Part shown: positions 48,079 to 58,780 of the stretch, in pieces
How positions within the stretch are numbered: position 1 is the stretch's first letter
How the letters are laid out: each line of letters starts with the position of its first letter
Origin: Hydractinia symbiolongicarpus
Lineage: Eukaryota > Cnidaria > Hydrozoa > Anthoathecata > Hydractiniidae
DNA: 64,000 nucleotides
Direction of reading: 5' to 3'
Assembly (NCBI RefSeq): GCF_029227915.1
Contig: NC_079881.1
Location: forward strand, 10,453,501-10,517,500
Notes under the pieces: model-generated
The model's input: only the letters and a program-made list of their open reading frames with translations
What the model was told of the DNA's origin: nothing
The model's database searches: none
Made by a program: the position numbers and the translations under genes

Positions 48079-48589
48079 ATCATACTTAGAGAATTTTATT
48101 TAATTTCGCAAAATCTGCAACTTAAACATCTTCCTGAACATTCTAAATAGAACAACGGCAGCAACGACAGCCGGATAAATTTGCACCAGAATTTAAGTCC
48201 TTTCCTCTACATCGTACTCTACTTCCTCACATGATCAGATATCCTAAACAGTCCCTTTTCATCCAAACCCGTAGCTGTGGAAAAGGCACATGCTAAACAT
48301 ACTCGCGTTGTGAACGGAACCATGGGGTTTGTGAACAAAGGGAACTCCATAACCACTAGGACACGCGCGGTTTTTTTTTGTTATTTTTTGTTAACGCAAT
48401 TCGGTTTAAGAAACCTTTCTAAACCTTCCCTAAATAATTTTTAGTAATGATAGTCTTGTATTTAGCTAAAGCTTCGCTAAAATTCTTTTATATAGTTACA
48501 CTTCACAAGGTTTTAGACAAAAAAAAACATACACTGAATTATATCCTCTTCTGTTAACCAGCATCTTTATACTAATAGCCGCAATATAA
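48079..48589. other. Intergenic, nothing recognised
   Basis: No ORF or repeat boundary could be supported between the ShKT gene and the repeat cluster beginning near 48590. Confidence 0.4.
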
Positions 48590-48890
48590 AAATGCGCGAC
48601 CCTGTGAATATTTCCATGGATTAACGACTAGTCTCTTTAATATTCGCCGTATTTTGTCTTTCCCGTTGAGTTTAAAAGACGTGCTACGGAAAAACGAATA
48701 TCAAATGAGATATAGTTTTCCACTTTGTTGCGACGGGTAAAGTTAAAGGACGGACGAACCCGTGGAACTTCCACGGGCTAACGTCGTATACGTTTGTCTG
48801 TCACGAAAAATGGTACCGCAAGTAGCAAGACGCATTGCGGTGTAAAAGGGAAATCAAAACCCGTGAATTTCCACGGCAACCGACTAGTCC
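48590..48890 (-). repeat. Cluster of dispersed hairpin repeats (three cores)
   Basis: CCCGTGGAACTTCCACGGG at 48759-48777 followed by CTAACG is a good core. Decayed cores lie at about 48600-48630 (CCTGTGAATATTTCCATGGA) and 48860-48880 (CCCGTGAATTTCCACGG). Family body words (GTCTGTCACG, GCAAGTAGCAAGACGCAT) lie between them. Orientation is as at 31 kb. Confidence 0.65.
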
Positions 48891-49613
48891 TGTTTTATTC
48901 TGGTTAGAATTCCAACTCACAAAAATGGTTTTGTTATGCTGCAGACTAGTTGTTCACAACAACTTGTTTATTATTGTGTTATTATGTTGTGTATTATATA
49001 TACCGCGTACCTTAAGGAGAAAAAATTTATCAGAGAAAGTTTTCATCACGTTGTATGAAAGACTATTTTTTCTCTCGATATTTTAGTTAGTTATCTTAGT
49101 CAATGGAAGTATGTTTTTATCAGCCAACCAAAGTAACGAAATTAGCCCCGTTGTTGTTAGGCATAAACAAAAACTTTTCGGTACTTTTCCTAGCCTGAAA
49201 CAAATGCTTACTCGCTAATGGTCACGTGGGTAAAGAACAATAAAATTAACCAGTCAAAAGGCGCGATTATTATTCTGACTGCAGAAGAATCATTTGCGGC
49301 CCAGCGTAATTATTTCCACCTTAAATATTCTGATTTCCCGGTGGTAAGAAAACTTATGCTGGCGCTCCTGACTGTATTTTTTTCCCCGACCATTTTTTTC
49401 TCCGACACAAAGTGATTTTTGCGAACAGAGGGTATGCGGGCGTTGCTATAGAAATTGAATATTGTTCTCAATTTTTTTTTTTTTAGGAAAGACAAAAAAA
49501 AAAAATGTATATTGAGACTATGTGTTTTCAAAATTGTATTTTTCATTTTTTATCATAAACTAGTAAAAGATACAAGGGACTATTGTTTCATTTTTCAATT
49601 GCACAAGAAATGT
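48891..49613. other. Intergenic, nothing recognised
   Basis: Short ORFs on both strands, no domains, A/T homopolymer runs. The interval ends at the poly(A) signal of the minus-strand gene (complement of TTTATT at 49614-49619). Confidence 0.4.
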
Positions 49614-49693
49614 TTTATTTCCAACTAAGACTAAAAAAAACTTGGATTAAAAAATTAAATTTTGATTTCAAAACACTTTTCTTCTTTTAATCC

Positions 49694-52600
49694 TTATCCG
49701 TTGAGTCTGATTTTGTTCGTCACGTTATTTGTTTCTTTTACTTCGATAGTTGGTCCATGTCCACCTTTTGTTCTTAAGGTAACAGTCCTTCCATCTGGCA
49801 TTTTACCAACACGCACACCTGGGTACTTGCCTATTCCTTTGCTTGGATCAATAGAATTTCGAAAGGCTGCTACGGCTTCTTTTAAGGACATAGTTGTGTG
49901 GCCTTCGTTGATGGTTTTGCCGTTTCGTGGGTAAACCTTGTCGATCTTGGAGTTTTTGATCAGCTTGTCTACTGATAGAGATTTGTATTTATTGTAGCCT
50001 TTAAGTCCATATTTACCAGCTGTTACACCTTGGCCAGCAATTGGAACCATCGCTCCTAATGATGTCAAAGCTCCCTTTTTGTTTCCTCTCAAAGCATGAA
50101 TGATTGCGTTTGCTCCATCAGGCAGAGCTCCAACACCAGGAGCTAGACCAGCTAAATCCAAGCCAACTTGAACTCTATCCAGAGTTTTTCCTATTTTGGC
50201 TTTGTCTAAAAGAAAGAAATTTGATTTTTACTACTCAGTGTTAATGCATCATTGTCGAATTAGCCAGCACTATGGACGATGGTTAAGGTACAACAAGGTA
50301 ACAGCATTAGTACATCACAAAATTACTTACATTTGTTCCACCATGATTTCCTAACATTAACAGGTTTCTTATAACGTCGCAATACACGCCTTAAATAACG
50401 AACTCTAACAGGTCGACGTACGACTCGAAAGCGTCGAATAGTTCGTCTGATATATCTTCGGATCGGTCTAATACGTCGAATTGTTCGTCTAATGTAGCGT
50501 CGGATAGGTTGTCTTATGCGGCGAATGGTTCGTCTGATATATCTTCGAACGGGTCTAATACGTCGAATTGTACGTCTGATGTAACGGCGAACAGGTCTTC
50601 TTATGCGACGAATTGTTCGTCTGATATATCTTCGAACGGGTCTAATACGACGAATCGTACGTCTAATGTAACGGCGAACGGGTCTTATGCGGCGAATGGT
50701 TCGTCTAATATATCTTCGAACGGGTTTAATACGACGAATCGTACGTCTAATGTAACGGCGAACGGGTCTTATGCGGCGAATGGTTCGTCTAATATATCTT
50801 CGAACGGGTTTAATACGACGAATTGTACGTCTAATGTAACGGCGGACAGGTCTTCTTATGCGACGAATAGTTCGTCGAACATAGCGACGAATGGGTCGTC
50901 TTATTCGGCGAATGGTTCTTCTAATACGACGAATGGTTCTTCTGACTGGCTTTCTTATTCGACGGATAGTTCTTCGAATACGACGGATAGTTCTACGGAT
51001 GGGACGTCTTACCCGGCGTACAGCTCTTCTAACACGTCGTATACCTCTCCTTATTGATCGTCGAATACTTTTTCTAGATCGTCGGTAACCTCTTCTAGAT
51101 CGTCGGATACCTCTTCGCGATCGACGCGATCGACGCGATCGTCGGGAACTTCTTCGCGATCGTCGCGAACTTCTTCGTGATCGTCTTGCGCCTCTTCTCG
51201 ATCTCGATCTGCGACCACCACGTCGTCCGCCTCTTCGACTACCTACCAACAATAATTAACAATATTATAACAACATCAAGTTTTCTGGTTTATTTAGCAA
51301 AAACACAAATACAGCTAAGAGATGAAGCTTACCTCGTTTTACAATGTCTTCGTCAGAAGATTTAACGTCACTTGTTGTTGGCATGTTCAATGGAACTACT
51401 GCTGTGTCCACGGTCGCTTCATTTTTAACTGACGCTGCAATCTCATTTTTCTTTTCAGAATCTTTCTGATCTGTAGTTTCATTTTCTTCTGCAGGATTTC
51501 TCATTTCATTTTCCTCGTCACCCTCCTCGTCATCTTCCTCATCATCGTCATAATCAGCATCCCCGTTTTCATCCTCTTTATTGGTATTATCTTCATCATC
51601 ACTCTCTTCATCAGCAGGTTCTGCTGTTGTATCTGTTTCGTCAGCTAATTCGTCTTCCGCTTCATTTGTCGCACTTTCATCAGATTCGTTTTCTTGTTCG
51701 CTAGCATCAGCTTTCTTCTCTGGCGTACTTACAGGCTCTTCAATTTCATTTTCCTCCACCGGTATATCTTCACTAACGCTTTCATCGTTGTTTTCATCAT
51801 TGTCGTCAACACTGTCATCGGCATCGTTGTCATCGGCATCGTTTTCATCTTCACCTTCATCTTCATTTTCGTCCAACATTTCCACTTCATCTTCTTCAGT
51901 AGGTTTTGTTTCATCTTTTTCCTCTGTACCATTCTGTACCAATTTTGCACTTTTACTGTTGTCAACCTTTTCTTCATCGCTGTCCTCATCTTCTTCACCC
52001 GCGCTATCTGTATTGTCTTGCTCACTAGGGACGTCATCCTCAAGACTTGACAAATCGGATGTGACTGAATTAGATGACTGAGTTTCATCTGCACCACCTT
52101 CTTGTGATTTCTCTGTATTTTTATCTTCCTTTTCCTCATCTTCTAACTCTTTCTCAATCTGTTCTATGTCATCACTGACATCTGTATCATCTTCTTCACC
52201 ATTCATTTCTTCTTCGTCTTCTTCCCTGCTGTCACTGATTGGGTCTTCTTCATCGCTTTCATTTTCATCGTCGTCGTCGACATCTATTTCAGCATCAGCT
52301 TCATTTTCGCTATCGTCGTCATCACTGACGTGGTCTTTTAAGTTGCTCTTTGAATCTAGATCATAGTTAGAATCGGCATCGTCTTCACCGTTGCTGTCAG
52401 CTATATAACAAATTAAAAATAAATTAAAATATTCTCAAAGTTAGAAAACAACCCAGTATTCTTTTTTTCTAATTTGTCACAACATTTTTATTTGGAAGTC
52501 CTATATTTCTTCAACAAATTGATATCAGAAACGTTGCGTACGAGTTATACAATCTGAGCACTCTGATTGGCTAAAACACGTATAATTTATTTCAAAATAA

Positions 52601-54001
52601 CTGGCCTTTTTTTTCTGCCAGAGCCAAGTACCGTTTTATCGTATATCGTTTTGGTAAGTGTGACTGTGAAAAAAACCCCAGAAAATAATGAGAAGCTTGC
52701 ACGAGGTGAATGTGAAGTAGTTTACGGTTGTTGTTTAACTTTTTTCAAAAAGTTTTAAAATAAAAATATTCCTGCTTACATACTTTGTTTACTTCATCTA
52801 AGCATGTTTTAAATTTCTAGATTGATAAGGAAAATGCCGTTGGCAGTTATAAATCCGTCTGTTATAACTTTGTTTACATTTTAAATTCGCCATATTTTTA
52901 TATTTCTAATTTTAATTTATTCAAAAATTGCAAAAATACAACGCGATTTGATTCGTTGTTTTAGCTGCTTTGAATTTTCAACGCTCATTTAAAAAAAGAA
53001 GAGAGTTTGATGCAGGATAACTTATACCACTTCAAAAGAAATTAATCCCCTTGAACAAATTAAATCATATTTACATTACTATCTTTTTACTTCAATAATG
53101 TTTGTTCAACAAACACAAGGTTTTCAACAACATCTTAAAATAGTTTTACCAAAATTTCGTGTGACAAAAATGTAAACATTAAGCCTTGATTACCTGCAGT
53201 ATCTTCGTTTGGTGTGTCTCGATTCTGTGATACTTCGATTTCTTGTAAATCTTTTAAAAGGGGATCAGAGTCTTCCTTGTGAAAGGCTTCTGCGTGCTAA
53301 AGAGAATAGATGTTTCAACTCAACTGAAGATAACACAAACAAATGTGAGCAAAAAAAAGCCTATATTTGATAAAACAACGGAGCTGGACGAAAAATTAAC
53401 GTTAACCAAAGAATCAATCCAGAATTTTGAGTCAAACGAATATGGAATTGTAACTAGCTCTAGTTTGACAATTTGGTATATTCTAATTTCAGAAGAAGAA
53501 ATATCAGAAATCTTGAAAGGATTAGCTATCTGAAGAATCAGCCATTTTTTATATCCACTTATTTTGGAAATCTAAATTGATCATTGTATATAAACCTTGT
53601 TTGTAAGAACAATGCTTAGATTTCGTATTGGGGCCTGAACATTTGTTTTTTGTTTTTACGAATTTGTATGTTTCTATAAAATTTTTTGTTATTGAACACC
53701 ATATATTTTTTCCAAAACTATAAATTCTTTATGGCCATCCAAATCTGACCATAATTTCCCTACTTTTGGAAGAACTCAAATACGAACATTTGAGGATAAA
53801 CCAGTGTAAACAGCCCCAGATGAACTTTAGACGTTTATACGAATACATTCTGATTCCATTACATATGCACTTTCTTCACAGGTAAAAGCGTGTTACAAAA
53901 AATATAATTATCTTACTTACCTCGTTTTCAGAAAGAGGAGCGGCTGCAACTGTAAAAAGAAGCAGAGCAAATGCGCACACCCACAACGTGCCACCCGTCA
54001 T
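49694..54001 (-). CDS. Secreted chimera: acidic segment, arginine-rich repeats, bacterial polymorphic-toxin-like C-terminus
   Basis: Five exons on the minus strand, all in phase: 54001-53921, 53296-53194, 52400-51333, 51242-50331, 50205-49694; 891 residues. Residues 1-20 form a signal peptide (MTGGTLWVCAFALLLFTV). Residues about 28-417 are dominated by Asp and Glu and end DEDIVKR. Exon 4 (about 418-721) is arginine-rich: first SRR/RRG repeats, then eleven units of the type RRYIRRTIRRIRPV. Exon 5 (722-891) is unlike the rest. LDLAGLAPGVGALPDGANA and LGAMVPIAGQG are the glycine/alanine-rich linker seen before toxin domains of bacterial Rhs/CDI-type proteins; GHTTMSLKEAVAAF, MPDGRTVTLR and GPTIEV form a small C-terminal module. 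The toxin family and activity are not determined. Exon-intron structure and a poly(A) signal at 49619-49614 place it in the host genome. Possible roles: defence protein or venom component with an acidic pro-segment. Confidence 0.82.
50425..50905 (-). repeat. 42-bp coding tandem repeat (arginine-rich units)
   Basis: Eleven consecutive 42-45-bp units in exon 4 of the chimera encode RRYIRRTIRRI(R/K)(R)PV variants. Adjacent units are very similar at DNA level, differing mainly at third positions and by an occasional extra Arg or Gln codon. This suggests recent unit duplication or gene conversion. Plus-strand Ser/Asn-rich ORFs here are antisense shadows. Confidence 0.9.
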
Positions 54002-55807
54002 CTTTTTACCCGTCGCATCTGACAAATGTCTCTCTTGTTTGTGGATTTATACAAAAATTGAGTGAAATCTGAGTCGATTTTTTGCATAGTCGACAAGTAC
54101 GTAAACACTCCGGCATAACTGTTTTTTTCTTTCCTAGTATAGGAATCGCGGTGTAATCCAACAAAAAGGCTCTACAGGGAAGTTCAGGTTTCAGCTTTTA
54201 CACCTACACAAAGAGAGCTAAAACAACAAGAAACTGCAAACATAATTACAAGTAATGTGAAAAATGTGTCATGGTTTTAAGGGATTACAGCATTGATGTT
54301 TTCGGATCATCTTTCGAGAAAGTACTGAAACTGAAGCGAGACAATAATCATGACTAATGATAGTTTCAACACCTTTTTACACCTTTCACACCCGTTAACC
54401 TCACACTAGCAACGGTAGCCGTATGACAACCCTCCTGTCGTGTTCCCACTTGGGAGAAAGAGCAGCGATATACCACGAAATTTAAGAAGAAAAGGAATGC
54501 AGCTATCTCACGTTGGGTTAGCTTTTGTGTGCAAGTTTTTTAGGAGTAAAAGGAGTTTGTAAGAAATTTATTTTCTCAAATTATCTTCCAATAAACTCTT
54601 TAAAATAATTTCAATAATACTTTTACATTACAAAATGTTTTACTGTTTCAGAATGACTTATATTGTTACACAGATCTCCAAGCACAGATTTAACATAAAA
54701 AATTCAAATCATCAAATACAAAATATAAAGGAAGAGATTCCTGCTAAATCCTGGCCATTTGCCGATGTTCTGTGCTTAACCCTATTTACAACAGACTTCT
54801 TTAGTCTTGTGCTGCACCGAGAGTGGTTGCGACTTATTCTCGACCCCAGAGCTCTTTCAAATAAACTACTGTCGAGGGTTTAATTTCAAAGAGCTCTAAG
54901 GATAAGAATGGTTGCGACCATATAACCCAGAATAACTAAAAAACTTATAGTCATAAAATTAGGCACAGTAACAGAATGTTTTGTTAACTTTCCATGACGT
55001 CAATTGGATCAGAAGTAGGGTAATATGTCCAAAAAACCTATCATCCTTTAAAATGTATCGTAATTTCTCCTTGCAAACGGGCGGGCTGGGTTAGAAAAAA
55101 TTAATTTTGCGAAAATCGAACTTCAGTGGAGTAGCTCAGACAAGAATGACGTCACGCAAGAAACTTCTTGTTTTACCGATAAAAATATAAAAACATCTCT
55201 GAAAATATTGATCAGTCCATCGTACAGATGCATTGCGAACAGTTTCGCTCATTTGATTTTCAGCACAGGAGCAAACACTTCATAAATGACAAAGAACACG
55301 TGATTCGGAAGTCTATTGGGCTAAACATGATAATCTACACGTATTTATTTTAAAAGAAGCATGTGGGTCTATTACTGCTAGTTTCTTAATTTTTGGCATT
55401 TTTAGTACTAAATTTTCTCATTCAGTTTTTTAAACTTAGATTGCATTCGGTTAACCTCTGACGTGTATTAGCTACTGCTGTTTTAAAAAAAAGGATAAAT
55501 GATTAAAAAGAGCATACGATTATACAGTTTAAAAATGTCTATACCTGTCAATCTGCCCTAGAAACAACTTTATAAGAAGGAAGATCACAGAGCCTCTTGA
55601 AATGAGTAATATAGACATTTGGATCACTTGAGATCTCCTTTAAATTTAAACCTTTTTTTATATTGTACGTTTGTGTTTAATTTTAACCTGGTGATTTGTA
55701 ATCACGAAAAGTTTTGTTCTTCTCATAGTATTCTCACAAACGTAAAACACAACTACTTTTTGGTAACAACGCTTCTCGAAATAAATAAATTTTACTACAA
55801 TATTATA
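54002..55807. other. Intergenic, probable promoter region of the chimera gene at its left
   Basis: No gene supported. GAGCTCTTT near 54850 is echoed in inverted form (AAAGAGCTC) near 54888, with GGTTGCGAC repeated directly at each side, suggesting a small decayed element. The 82-codon ORF at 54635 is partly from that element. Confidence 0.4.
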
Positions 55808-55965
55808 CAACTAGTCGTTAGCCCGTGGAAAATCCACGGGTTCGCCCGTCGTTTTTATACCGCATTGCGTGCTTCTCGCTATTGCGCAGCTAAGCTACCA
55901 TTTTGCGTGACAGGCAGACGGACGGACGGACAGACGTATACGGGCATTATAATATAGATAAAATA
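55808..55965 (+). repeat. Best-preserved copy of the dispersed hairpin repeat
   Basis: CTAGTCGTTAG, then the core CCCGTGGAAAATCCACGGG (55822-55840), then GTTCGCCCGTC, TATACCGCATTGCG, AGCTAAGCTACCATTTTGCG, GACAGGCAGACGGACGG and the tail GGGCATTATAATATAGATA. This copy defines the order of family words used to recognise the others. Confidence 0.75.
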
Positions 55966-58699
55966 AATTATGGATATCAAATATTTGTAAGGTACTTTTC
56001 TGTCTGTTTAAGTTATATTTGGGCGTCAGTATAATATGTCGTTTTTGTCCTCATAGCTTGTAAACTTTCCTTCGCCATGATCTTGAATTTTGTGTAAGAA
56101 GAATATATAATGCCGTCACTGGGTTTATAAATAATGACATTCTGGTGGATGGATATTTCTTTTTAAATCTGGTCAGTATTTAGTCTCTGATTCCCGTATA
56201 TACCCGTAGAAACGTCTTGGTAACTTGACCAGAATATTTTAGATAAATATGTGTATATAACCAATACATCAACGCTCTTACAAGGATTTATCAAAGTTCA
56301 TCCCTTTCCCAAAAATATATTATTTTTTGAAAAGTACAATTTCTTTTTTAGTAGAAGCCTTAAGCAAAGATTAAAACTATATTATATGCACAACAAAAAT
56401 TATTGTTCATCAACGAGGCTGCGTGTACATGCCCCCCCCCCCCCTTCTACACCCTGCGGGTGCTGCTGAGGTTATGACAATGTTTAGAGCCCGCAACAGC
56501 AACTTAAGTTTCAGGGATACAAATTTTTCTAATGTGAGTAAAAAAGGGGGTACGTTTGTCTAAACTTAAACCTATGTTTGCATGTTTCTGCTTGCAGGTA
56601 GTAAGGTAGAAAACTATATGTAAACTGAAAAATTACCCATAAAAAACAAAAACCTGTCGTCATTGCACAAAACCTCGCGTCATAGAAAAACATTGACAAG
56701 CAAATTTAGGGAATAGGTACACAAAATTAAAAAAACGTGGTAATTACGCGAAATTTTGTGTAGAGAAGCTTGGTGTACATCATACGAATAGCCAATTTTC
56801 TAAATTTTAAATATAAAAAAGATGAACTTTCTTTTTCAAGATTTTTCATCGCATCGGTCGCGACGTTAAGACATACCTTAGTTAATTATGTGGATTTGAT
56901 GGTGTAACAAGTAATGTGTGATGAAAATTTCTGAAGGTTTTGTACGTTAGTTTGGATGTAAAGTCCCAATACAGTTAAATGTCTTTGAAAATGCATTTTC
57001 TAAAATAGGATAGATATACATTTTACACGGATAGATATACATCTAATATACACTAATTGATTATTTTCAAAGAAATTTTGTGGTCTTTCAAAATGATTTT
57101 TTACTTCAATCACGAAACTTCGCTTTATCCCAAAGAGAACGGATTAAAAATGTATGCAATTGTCCGATATGCATTTTCCAATCAGTTCATTTTGTACGTT
57201 TTTCTTCTTACAACAAAACATTTCTAACTAACAACACCAACACGAAAGCGATAGTTTTTTTTATAAAAAGCGGCAACCTCGGTTCAAGAACACAAAAATG
57301 GAAGATACAGAAAAACAAACAAACCTTAATCTAACCTCGTGATGAGTAATCATTAGCATGCTTTGTTTAAAACAACTGTTTCAGGATTAATTTGGAGAAA
57401 ATGAGTACAAAAGATATATAAAAAAAGAGAAAGCCATTTTTCGCTTCTCCTTTTAGCTGATAAACAACTTGTTTCCGTAAGACACGGCACGCGCATGATA
57501 AAGCGGAGGTAAAAATAAATTATTTAAACATTACGGAGGGGTACATAGCATAAATTGCAAATGAACCCCCTGTTTTCGCGTTTGGCCGCTTACTTATTTT
57601 TTAGTGAATTTTAGCGACAAGCCACGCTTTAGGGAGACAATGCGTTTTAAGAATTTTACCCAAGATTTTTGTGCGTATTAGAATAAAAAAAAGTTGAGAA
57701 TATGTACAAGCTCGATTTTTTGTTCTAAATATGAAAATTTGTATGATGCACAAAATTTGTTTAATCTGTTATTCCATATCAAGTAAACTGAGGTTCTTTA
57801 TTCGTCAAACTGAACACAATAGAAGAAACAGTGTCACAAACTTCTGACAATATTTGTAACTATTTGTATCCGTAATTAGGTGGATTTTTTTTAACGGACT
57901 AACTTTTTTAATGTGTTTGTTGGTATATATACTTACCCTGGTGTAATTTTGGCATGGGCAAAGCAAGTACATAGTTTTATTTTTATTATTTTTATTTTTT
58001 GTGGCACCTGTCAATTTTTTTGTTTTAGCGGATATAAATATGCAATGATGGAGATTAAAGCTAAAAGTGAGGAAAAATAAAATAAAATTATTTTTTAAAG
58101 TTTATTTTTTCTTAATATTTTAGGAACATGTAATAAGTAATAATAATAACAGTTAGAGCGAGTTACGCCAGCTTAAATTAATCTGATCTTGTTTAACAAA
58201 AACAGTTCGCTGTTTACAAAAACATTTTATTTGTTTACACTCCACTGTTTGAGTCATACAACACAAAATTGCGAGTGTCGATAAAAACTGAAGATAAATA
58301 CCATCGGGACAAGTAATATTCTGTCTATAATTATATTTTGTTTGTGTGCTATACGACTGGTAAAATCATTTATTATAAATTTGTACAAAGCAAGAATTGC
58401 ATCCGACATGGCGGATCTCATGGCCACCTGTTTATAAAAACTTTAAAATAAGGGAAATTGTCTAAATGTGTCAGGTATTTTAACGCAAAGTGAGTTCATC
58501 TGTTTTGAAATTCTTCGATACTAAATTTCGTTACCACCTCTTCCAAAGGAAAGAACATTGATCATAGGAAATCATTCTGTTACAATCTGAAAAGGTATGT
58601 CACAGAAGGTCTTGTAAAACCATAACTAACATGAACATATCTGATAAATATTATAATTGTTTCTTGCATGACCAGATAATGTTTTTGATTTCTGCGCAA
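55966..58699. other. Intergenic, nothing recognised apart from low complexity
   Basis: Includes a run of 14 C near 56434 and several A/T homopolymers. Short ORFs at 56251, 57080 and 57805 have no domain or splice support. It ends at the poly(A) signal complement (TTTATT, 58700-58705) of the next minus-strand gene. Confidence 0.4.
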
Positions 58700-58780
58700 T
58701 TTATTCCGCAATAAACTTGTCGCTACTGTTAATGTCAAGACATGCTGGATGACATTGTTTTGTTAAATTTCCAGACAGGA

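Noticed and set aside
50509-51057. Plus-strand Ser/Asn/Thr-rich ORF (182 codons)
   Set aside because: Antisense shadow of the arginine-rich repeat exon, which is confirmed by splice phase on the minus strand.
51581-52366. Plus-strand Ser-rich ORFs and a minus Lys/Met-rich ORF
   Set aside because: Other-frame shadows of the acidic Asp/Glu exon (GAA/GAT codons read antisense or frame-shifted).
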